Origin: JBFJWU01 sp041623475 [NCBI: bacterium]
GTDB lineage: Bacteria > J088
DNA: 9,725 nt
NCBI GenBank assembly: GCA_041623475.1
Contig: JBFJWU010000107.1
Location: forward strand, 1-9,725
Reading direction: 5' to 3'
Shown: positions 1 to 5,709 of the stretch, piece after piece
Numbering within the stretch: the stretch's first letter is position 1
Layout of the letters: each line of letters begins with the position of its first letter
The notes under the pieces: model-generated
The model's database searches: none
What the model was told of the DNA's origin: nothing
What the model saw: the letters and a program-made list of their open reading frames with translations, nothing else
Program-made: the position numbers and the translations under genes

Positions 1-53
1 CCGAGCACCTGATGGTGCGACGGCAACCCGTGGGGTCAAATCCATCTGTCAAC
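1..53 (+). pseudogene. possible degenerate tRNA-Ser-like remnant
   Basis: Positions 28-43 match the T-arm segment of the two neighbouring tRNA-Ser genes at 15 of 16 bases, but on the opposite strand. A shortened match to the acceptor end (CTGTC, 46-50) follows. Upstream, CCGAGC (1-6) resembles the D-arm, a GCACC/GGTGC hairpin (5-9 and 14-18) sits where an anticodon arm would be, and GGCAAC (22-27) resembles a serine-type variable loop. The loop of the presumed anticodon arm is only four bases and the acceptor stem is not intact, so this cannot be a working tRNA. It is cut by the window edge. Chance similarity remains possible. Confidence 0.3.
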
Positions 54-98
54 CTTGGCTGTGACAATCCGTTTCGAAAATTCACAACCACTATATTT

Positions 99-187
99 TG
101 GCGGACAGGGTGGGATTTGAACCCACGGTACGCAACGCGCACACTTGATTTCGAGTCAAGCGCCTTCGACCGCTCGGCCACCTGTCC
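99..187 (-). tRNA. tRNA-Ser (anticodon CGA, decodes UCG)
   Basis: This is a class II tRNA with a long variable arm. On the minus strand the acceptor strands GGACAGG and CCTGTCC pair perfectly. The D-arm carries GCCGAGCGG, the anticodon stem is CTTGA/TCAAG with loop CTCGAAA (anticodon CGA, plus-strand positions 151-153), and the T-arm is GTGGG-TTCAAAT-CCCAC. The discriminator base is G, as usual for bacterial serine tRNAs, and CCA is encoded (99-101). It lies 39 bases downstream of the tRNA-Ser(GGA) gene on the same strand, so the two are probably cut from one transcript. No clear rho-independent terminator is visible beyond its 3' end. Confidence 0.97.
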
Positions 188-226
188 ATGGAAGCCACAT
201 CTACCGTGAGGTTTCCGTAATCATCC

Positions 227-314
227 TGGTGGACAGGGTGGGATTTGAACCCACGGAGGTTTGACCCTCACACGCTTTCCAAGCGTGCGCCTTCGGCCGC
301 TCGGCCACCTGTCC
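227..314 (-). tRNA. tRNA-Ser (anticodon GGA, decodes UCC/UCU)
   Basis: This is a class II tRNA, upstream partner of the tRNA-Ser(CGA) gene. The acceptor stem GGACAGG/CCTGTCC, the T-arm and all but one base of the D-arm are identical to those of its neighbour. The anticodon stem is CACGC/GCGTG with loop TTGGAAA (anticodon GGA, plus-strand positions 278-280). The variable arm differs from that of its neighbour. CCA is encoded at 227-229. The discriminator is A rather than the G usual in bacterial tRNA-Ser, which is odd because A73 is an identity base of tRNA-Leu. The rest of the molecule is clearly serine type. Confidence 0.97.
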
Positions 315-844
315 AAAATCGCAATATCGTGCGCGCGGACGCGCCCGCAGTCGGGTACGGTGTCGCCAACCCAAGTCGGATATTGTACAGGGAACGGCGA
401 CAACTTTCTGTGCGATCACCCGGTTCAGCGGGTCCCCGGGTTCGGTGATTTGCGAGCCGCCGAACGCGCAATTAAATGATTCGTCTCTGCTATTCGTCTT
501 GGCGTTGTCTTCGGAGTTGCTGGCAAAAGATTCTGAACTGGCAGCACCGGTCTTGCCGCACGAGGGGATGTCGCTGGCGGCTCGCGGATTTTGAGCCGAT
601 CAAGCTCAAATGGACTACGGATGAGCCTGTCGATTTCCAGGTCGTTCGCAAGGATCGTGGAACGACGACCGTCGTCAAATCAGCTTTTGGTGAAGCCGGA
701 TTTGATCAACTCGTTGAAATCAGCGCTGGGGGGATCCACTGCCTGGATTGGCGAGCTCGATCCGAACATCTGGTTGGAATTCATTATCGGCTTCTTCCCG
801 GAAATTCCAGGGTTGAAGAGGTGGACCCAACTGATCCACCGGAC
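315..844. other. 530-base gap without a confident gene; possible gene remnant on the plus strand
   Basis: No protein here is recognisable. The plus strand has weak coding signal. The frame of codon 481-483 (about 445-591) and then the frame one base later (about 578-870) both show roughly 40 percent G at the first codon position, a usual sign of coding DNA. The other frames I counted gave about 22-29 percent. This would fit an old gene with a frameshift near 580, running tail to tail into the SDR gene. The minus-strand promoter for the tRNA pair should also lie here. A TACAAT box on the minus strand (382-387) is a candidate -10, but I see no well-spaced -35. A 6-bp inverted repeat lies at 820-825/835-840 just past the SDR stop, with no T-run. 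Confidence 0.3.
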
Positions 845-1771
845 CTACAGGATGACCTCGCCCCGTTCAATCGCAACCATATCCTGAAATGCAGCGAGCG
901 GCGTGCGGGGCTGCCATCCGAGATCGTCAAATGTCCTCGTGGACTCAACCCACCATTTCAGGGGGAAAGGCACGGGGATGATGATCCTGGGAGTCCGTCC
1001 ACCGGCCTGCTTCCACGCGCTCATCAATTCCCAGAATGTATTGCTGGCAGGGGGATTGCAAACGTTGTAGGTCTTGCCGATGGACTTGTCATTTGCCAAC
1101 ATCAGGCACAGTCCGTTCGCAACGTCACCCGCATAGGTCCCGGGGATCCTGGTACCAGCAAACCAGATGGATATCCATTTGGGGGACAGAAATGCTGACA
1201 TTGCACGAATGAACTTGTCGTCGTTTGCACCAAACGTCAGGTGTGGCCGGGCAATGGTAACGTCCAGGCCAAACTCAGCGGCGCGCCGGTGGCACAGTCG
1301 TTCAGCGTTTGCCTTGGAAATGCCATAACACGAAAATCGGCCAGGTTTTGCACTTTCCGGCCAGAGCGGATCGTCTTCAGCATAAACATGGCCACTTTTC
1401 CTGGCGTACGCTGCAATCGAAGACACCTGGATCAGTCTGGGTACGGATGCCCTGGCGCACGCGTGCAGGACGTTATCGGTTCCAGTCGTATTTGTATTAA
1501 TTACGACCATTGGATCGCCTGCACCGGTTGCAACAAGGGCTGCATTATTAATGACAGCGTCACATCCCGAAATCCCGGCAGCAAGGGCATCGCGGTCGGC
1601 AAGGTCTGCCTGACGCAATTCTGTGCACAGCTCGCGAAGAGCCGGAACTTTGCCAGGGTTTCGCACGACTCCGATGACTGTCGCGCCGGATTCGCGCAGC
1701 GAACGGACAATGTAGCGACCGATGAATCCGGTCGCGCCCGTCACGGCCACTGTTTTTCCTGTCAGTGCCAT
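845..1771 (-). CDS. NAD(P)-dependent epimerase/dehydratase (extended SDR family)
   Basis: A cytosolic oxidoreductase of 308 residues, a usual length for extended short-chain dehydrogenases. The N-terminal Rossmann fold carries the dinucleotide-binding glycines G12, G15 and G18 (TGATGFIG). NNAA is at 75-78, the catalytic-region serines are at 117-118 (SSIAAY), and the active-site YxxxK pair is Y149/K153 (YGISK). The segment YAGDVANG (213-220) is typical of the substrate-binding half. Members act on nucleotide sugars, sterols or other hydroxy/keto compounds; the sequence does not reveal which. The ATG at 1771 is well supported by AGGA (1779-1782 on the minus strand) seven bases upstream. The gene stands alone, with a candidate promoter and operator-like repeats in front of it. 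The stop is TAG at 845-847. The fold is certain, the substrate unknown. Confidence 0.93.
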   Translation of the reverse strand: MALTGKTVAVTGATGFIGRYIVRSLRESGATVIGVVRNPGKVPALRELCTELRQADLADRDALAAGISGCDAVINNAALVATGAGDPMVVINTNTTGTDNVLHACARASVPRLIQVSSIAAYARKSGHVYAEDDPLWPESAKPGRFSCYGISKANAERLCHRRAAEFGLDVTIARPHLTFGANDDKFIRAMSAFLSPKWISIWFAGTRIPGTYAGDVANGLCLMLANDKSIGKTYNVCNPPASNTFWELMSAWKQAGGRTPRIIIPVPFPLKWWVESTRTFDDLGWQPRTPLAAFQDMVAIERGEVIL

Positions 1772-1786
1772 TATTTGATCCTGACG

Positions 1787-1822
1787 ATCGTTCGGTTTCT
1801 GTTAACGAACGATGTTAACAGA
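1787..1822 (-). promoter_or_regulatory. two overlapping inverted repeats in the SDR leader (operator or alternative hairpins)
   Basis: TCTGTTAAC (1798-1806) and GTTAACAGA (1814-1822) form a perfect 9-bp inverted repeat with a 7-base spacer. Overlapping it, ATCGTTCG (1787-1794) and CGAACGAT (1806-1813) form a perfect 8-bp inverted repeat with an 11-base spacer. They lie between the candidate minus-strand promoter and the ribosome site of the SDR gene. The 25-bp symmetry has the size of a dimeric repressor operator (TetR-like or similar). In RNA the two hairpins would exclude each other. No regulator gene is adjacent, so the bound protein, if any, is unknown. Confidence 0.6.
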
Positions 1823-1831
1823 CAGGAACCC

Positions 1832-1859
1832 ATAATTCAGGGACAAGAATACCGGTCAA
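1832..1859 (-). promoter_or_regulatory. candidate sigma70-type promoter for the SDR gene
   Basis: On the minus strand, TTGACC (1854-1859) matches five of six bases of the -35 consensus. Sixteen bases on, AATTAT (1832-1837) matches four of six of the -10. Transcription would start near 1825, directly in front of the inverted repeats at 1798-1822, a usual place for a repressor site. This is a sequence match only. Confidence 0.4.
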
Positions 1860-2218
1860 TCCGTTATGATGATTGGCCAAATGTCATTTGCAGATCTTTA
1901 TCAAAAGTACGAACGAATAGACGCCGCCGTGTCGACAAATTGTGCCAGTAAGGCTTCGGTTTCGGTCAACGAAGTTTGCGCCGTGGCCCTGTTCAGTACG
2001 CGTGTGTTTTGTCCGGGTCCAGAAGGCCCGATAACCCATGCCGGACACAATGTCAGTCACCCCGGCAGGCCGCACGTTGCAGTGTCGGGATTCCCTGCTG
2101 AACCGGAACCTATCCCGGGACGGGGGGGCTGCAGGAAGCCTGTCACGGAAGCCTGTGTTGTCGCTGGGCATCGACGACAAATGGGCAGCATTCCGACGCC
2201 AGAGGTCGGTGGGTTCCT
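1860..2218. other. gap upstream of prfC; no confident gene
   Basis: The gap presumably contains the prfC promoter. TATGAT at 1865-1870 (plus strand) is a possible -10, but the only -35-like match is weak and badly spaced. An open frame of 118 codons (1866-2222) ends in a GTGA overlap with the prfC start. It has about 40 percent G at first codon positions but an unconvincing protein sequence rich in Gly, Pro and Cys. There is an inverted repeat TGTCCGG/CCGGACA (2010-2016/2041-2047), a tandem direct repeat GGAAGCCTGT (2134-2143 and 2147-2156) and a run of seven G near 2122-2128. I recognise no riboswitch or RNA gene. Confidence 0.3.
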
Positions 2219-3829
2219 GTGAGTCAAGCGGAGACCAACAAAACAGGCGTGCTTGCTGCAGAGGTTCGACGGCGGCGAACCTTTGCCATTATCAGCCATC
2301 CGGATGCCGGGAAAACAACGCTGACCGAGAAACTGCTGCTGGTATCCGGGATGATCCGGACCGCAGGAATGGTTGGCGGCCGAAAAAGCAGCAAGTCTGC
2401 CGCATCGGATTGGATGTCCATGGAGCAGGAACGTGGCATTTCGATTACGGCATCGGCGATGCAGTTTACCTACAGGGATACGGTCATTAATATCCTTGAT
2501 ACGCCCGGCCACCAGGATTTCAGCGAGGATACGTATCGTACCCTGACGGCGGCCGACAGCGTGATCATGGTCCTGGATGCGGCAAAGGGTGTTGAACCCC
2601 AGACAATCAAGTTGTTTGAGGCCTGTCGCCTGCGGGGAATTCCGGTATTTACCTTTATTAACAAGATGGACTTGCCGCCAAGGGACTCCCTCGAATTGCT
2701 TTCGGATGTCGAAGAGGTCCTGGGGGTGGCCGCCAGTCCGATAAACTGGCCGGTGGGGCAGGGTAAGACCTTCCAAGGCGTCGCCGAGTTGTCCACCGGA
2801 GATGTCACGTTGTATACAAAAACCGCCGCCGCGGGTGCGCGGATGCCAGATAAACAGGTTGTCAATATCGATGATATTGGCAGCGTTGAGCGAATCCCTG
2901 CGGATGACCGTGAGCAGTTGATCGATGAGTTCGAATTGATGTCGGAAGCCGGCAACCCGTTCGATCCAGGTCGATTTCTTGCCGGTGAGATTACTCCGGT
3001 GTACTTCGGCTCCGCGCTGATCAATTTTGGCGTTGAGCCGCTTTTCGATGCATTTGTAAAGCTGGCACCGTTCCCGGGGCCCCGACTGGCAGACAGTGGA
3101 GACGACGAAACGATCATTGAGCCGGTGAGCGACCTGTTCAGCGCCCACGTGTTCAAGTTGCAGGCCAACATGGACCCTCGCCATCGCGACTGCGTTGCAT
3201 TTATGAGGATAAATTCAGGTATCTACGAACGGGATATGGTTGTCAATCATCACCGTCTCAGCCGTCAGGTGAGGCTGTCCCGGCCACACAACCTGGTCGT
3301 TGCGGAACGGGAAACACTGGAAACCGCCTTTCCGGGCGATATTATTGGCGTGATGAATCCGGATCTTTTTCAGATCGGGGACACAATATCAACTGGCAAG
3401 GATTTCACATTCAAACCGTTGCCGTATTTCCAGCCAGAACATTTTGCGCGCGTCGGTTTGTCCGATACGGGACGCAGGAAAGCCCTGGACAAAGGGATGG
3501 AACAGTTAGCCGCCGAAGGCGCAGTACAGGTTCTGTATGATTGGGATGACACGACAGGTGCGCCGATTGTCGGCGTCGTCGGGCGGCTGCAATTCGAGGT
3601 CATGACGTACAGATTGAAAGATGAATACAAGGTCCAGGTTCGGCTGGAACCTCTGTCGTATAGTTGCAGCGCCTGGTTGATCGGGGATGTCGCAGGATTC
3701 ATTAAGCCGTTGAATGCACGTATCGTACGCGATCGCAAGGATCGCCCCATGGTTCTGTTTACGAACCAGTGGGAGAAGGAACACGCTGTCCGGGAAAACC
3801 CTGAACACCAGCTTGTCGATTACGCTTAG
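2219..3829 (+). CDS. prfC: peptide chain release factor 3 (RF3)
   Basis: A ribosome-associated GTPase that recycles class I release factors after termination. At 536 residues it is close to the 529 of E. coli RF3. All GTPase motifs are present: P-loop HPDAGKTT (27-34), switch region RGISIT (72-77), DTPGH (94-98) and NKMD (148-151). The DFSEDTYRTL stretch and the later blocks FLAGEITPV, QANMDPRHRD and VGRLQFEV follow E. coli RF3 closely, which separates it from EF-G and EF-Tu. The GTG at 2219 is chosen because it gives an N-terminus a few residues longer than E. coli's and no better start lies nearby. The ribosome site is weak: GGTGGG at 2209-2213, with AGAGG further away at 2201-2205. No truncation or frameshift is seen. 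The next gene follows after 41 bases with its own promoter-like box. Confidence 0.97.
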   Translation: MSQAETNKTGVLAAEVRRRRTFAIISHPDAGKTTLTEKLLLVSGMIRTAGMVGGRKSSKSAASDWMSMEQERGISITASAMQFTYRDTVINILDTPGHQDFSEDTYRTLTAADSVIMVLDAAKGVEPQTIKLFEACRLRGIPVFTFINKMDLPPRDSLELLSDVEEVLGVAASPINWPVGQGKTFQGVAELSTGDVTLYTKTAAAGARMPDKQVVNIDDIGSVERIPADDREQLIDEFELMSEAGNPFDPGRFLAGEITPVYFGSALINFGVEPLFDAFVKLAPFPGPRLADSGDDETIIEPVSDLFSAHVFKLQANMDPRHRDCVAFMRINSGIYERDMVVNHHRLSRQVRLSRPHNLVVAERETLETAFPGDIIGVMNPDLFQIGDTISTGKDFTFKPLPYFQPEHFARVGLSDTGRRKALDKGMEQLAAEGAVQVLYDWDDTTGAPIVGVVGRLQFEVMTYRLKDEYKVQVRLEPLSYSCSAWLIGDVAGFIKPLNARIVRDRKDRPMVLFTNQWEKEHAVRENPEHQLVDYA

Positions 3830-3833
3830 GCCT

Positions 3834-3861
3834 TTCAAACGGAAACTGGCCGGGTTATAAT
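3834..3861 (+). promoter_or_regulatory. candidate promoter with perfect TATAAT for the HEAT/HD-GYP pair
   Basis: TATAAT lies at 3856-3861, preceded after 16 bases by TTCAAA (3834-3839, four of six to the -35 consensus). Only nine bases separate the box from the ATG at 3871, so transcripts would start at or within a few bases of the start codon. No Shine-Dalgarno sequence is visible before the ATG. Confidence 0.5.
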
Positions 3862-3870
3862 CTGCGGGTC

Positions 3871-5709
3871 ATGAGCGACGATGTTTCCAAAGAACTGGCC
3901 GGCCTGGTCAAGGACTTTTTCAGCAAGGTCGAAAAGATCCGGCAGGGCAAGAAACTGTTTGATGAGGGACACGAGAACCTCGTTCAGTTTGAAAAGGATG
4001 CGCGTGCCTGCCTGAAGGCGTTGGCGGCGCACGAGGAGATTGCCGTTCGTGTGTCGGCATTCGATTTTTTCGTCGGCGAATACAGCGTGTATCACAATGA
4101 TGATCCGCAGGAAAGCCTGGCATACAAATTCCATCAGGACGGTGTCAAGCAGATCAGATTTACGTCTGAATTGGAGGAGTCTGACGCCGAGCGGTTTGTG
4201 GAGGTCTGCATCGCGGATTTTGAGTCCCCCGACTATGCGGGTTTTGATACGGTCAGTCTGATGTGGGAATTCGACTTTTCCGGAATTTCCTATGTTGCAG
4301 TAGAAACCTTCTCAACCGGTGGTGGTGGCAGCGACGATGAAGATGATGGCGGCGAAGAAGGCGGCGAAGCCGCCGCAATGACCGAAGCGTCAGTTGTGTC
4401 GCAGCTTGATGGATTTGTCGGCAGTATCCTGGGAGCGGCGCTGGGCGAGGGGGGTGATGCCAGCGACAATGCAACCGTCAATATCCGGATCAGTGCCGAA
4501 GATCTGGAACTGTTGTCCGAGCAACGACAACAGCAAATGGCCGAAATTGCGACCGAAGATGTCAGTGGCTATGGGGACGCGGGCTACGATGGCATTCCTG
4601 CATCCGTGTTGCAGGAAATCCGCCTGAAATTAGATAAAGAGGAAAAAGGGCTGGTTCGGCGGCACATGGAAATGCTGGTTGAGCTGATGGTTACAACACC
4701 CGACATGGAGTTGTTCAACGACTTTGCAATGCGCCTGGGAAGCGTCTTGCTGGATGCCTTGAATGTAGGTCCTGGCGGTCTGGCCGCTGTTGCCCGCGTT
4801 GTCGCACAGTCGATGACAATGGACAACAAATTGCTGCGAATTAAACTGGCTGACATCCTGCCTGTGATGCTACGTGACCCGCGTGTCCTGCGCGTTGTGC
4901 GACTTGCCGCATCCAGGCCGACAAAAGAGTCCGGAAAAGCCGTCGCTGAGTTGTTGCGCATCCTTGGACCCATTGCGGCGCCGGGACTGGTCGTCGAATT
5001 GTCAGAGATCAATGACACGAAGATGAGGTCAAATTGGCTGGCTCATCTGCTGCGGATGCCGGAATTCGACTTGTCGTCTGCCAGGCAAAACATCTGTGCC
5101 TTGCGCGATGATACCGCGATTGAGGTTATCAAGACGTTGGCGAGCAAGGAATCGCTGCGCGGCGAACTGGCCATCATCGGGTTTTGCAGCCACGGCGGAG
5201 CATCGGTTCGACGTGCCGCCCTGGAAGCCATCGCGAAATCGAGCCTTCCCGAAGCATGCGAAGCCCGTCGACTGTTACTGGATGATCCGGACCGGGACGT
5301 TCGGATGCGTGCTTTGCGTTATGTCCAGCATAGTCGTGACCAGGAAGCTGTTCCCTGGTTTGAAAAAAAGCTTGGCGACGATCAGGTTGTCATCAGCCAA
5401 CCTGACGATGCAAAACGTTGGGTCATCGCCTACGCTGCGATCCTTCGGTCCCGGGCCGTTCCTTTTATTCGGTCGATGGCTGATCAGGAAACCGGATTTC
5501 GAAAAAGCAAATCTGCGGAAGCGTTTCAAATGCTGGCCATAGAAGGTCTGGAGATCATCCTGCACAAGTCGGCCATCCAGGAACTTACCGAACTGGCCGG
5601 AAAAAAAGCAGCGTCCAGGCGAGTCAAAAAACGTGCAGGCGAAGCAATCGAAAACATCAAATCCCGAATCCAGGAGCAACTGCGGGCCAGGGGGGCGGCA
5701 AATGGTTGA
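3871..5709 (+). CDS. HEAT-repeat protein paired with an HD-GYP-family protein
   Basis: A 612-residue protein without signal peptide or membrane segment, so probably cytosolic. Residues 1-145 form a mixed alpha/beta N-terminal region of unknown function. Part of it (65-110) resembles a region of the protein encoded next door. A glycine- and acid-rich low-complexity linker follows (about 149-168), then a largely helical region. The last third carries HEAT-type repeats, best seen at 433-490, where SVRRAAL and DVRMRAL mark successive second helices. HEAT arrays bind other proteins, so a scaffold or adaptor role is likely; no catalytic motif is visible. Its last eight bases overlap the next gene, which suggests joint expression and perhaps a complex. 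The ATG at 3871 is the only sensible start. The C-terminus is Lys/Arg-rich (about 570-608). Function is not known to me. Confidence 0.85.
   Translation: MSDDVSKELAGLVKDFFSKVEKIRQGKKLFDEGHENLVQFEKDARACLKALAAHEEIAVRVSAFDFFVGEYSVYHNDDPQESLAYKFHQDGVKQIRFTSELEESDAERFVEVCIADFESPDYAGFDTVSLMWEFDFSGISYVAVETFSTGGGGSDDEDDGGEEGGEAAAMTEASVVSQLDGFVGSILGAALGEGGDASDNATVNIRISAEDLELLSEQRQQQMAEIATEDVSGYGDAGYDGIPASVLQEIRLKLDKEEKGLVRRHMEMLVELMVTTPDMELFNDFAMRLGSVLLDALNVGPGGLAAVARVVAQSMTMDNKLLRIKLADILPVMLRDPRVLRVVRLAASRPTKESGKAVAELLRILGPIAAPGLVVELSEINDTKMRSNWLAHLLRMPEFDLSSARQNICALRDDTAIEVIKTLASKESLRGELAIIGFCSHGGASVRRAALEAIAKSSLPEACEARRLLLDDPDRDVRMRALRYVQHSRDQEAVPWFEKKLGDDQVVISQPDDAKRWVIAYAAILRSRAVPFIRSMADQETGFRKSKSAEAFQMLAIEGLEIILHKSAIQELTELAGKKAASRRVKKRAGEAIENIKSRIQEQLRARGAANG

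Noticed and set aside
40-66. CAGCCAAGG on the minus strand, resembling part of the SRP (4.5S) RNA
   Set aside because: The conserved GGTCCGGAAGGAAGCAG core does not precede it; the short match is chance.
377-403. TTGTCG/TATCCG pair on the minus strand as the tRNA promoter
   Set aside because: The spacing is 15 bases and the -10 is poor; the better TACAAT box at 382-387 lies only 10 bases from the same -35 candidate.
680-784. 34-codon minus-strand frame starting at 784
   Set aside because: Its first-position G content is low and no ribosome site is well placed; the plus-strand frame over the same bases looks more coding-like.
820-840. GGTGGA/TCCACC inverted repeat after the SDR stop as a terminator
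   Set aside because: Six-pair stem with a nine-base loop and no following T-run on the minus strand.
890-1198. Continuation of a plus-strand open frame across the SDR gene
   Set aside because: The minus-strand SDR has all its motifs here, so the plus-strand frame is antisense to a real gene; only the part before about 870 keeps any interest.
2057-3184. 375-codon open frame on the minus strand inside prfC
   Set aside because: It lies opposite a certain RF3 gene, and its translation has no family features; a shadow of the real coding frame.
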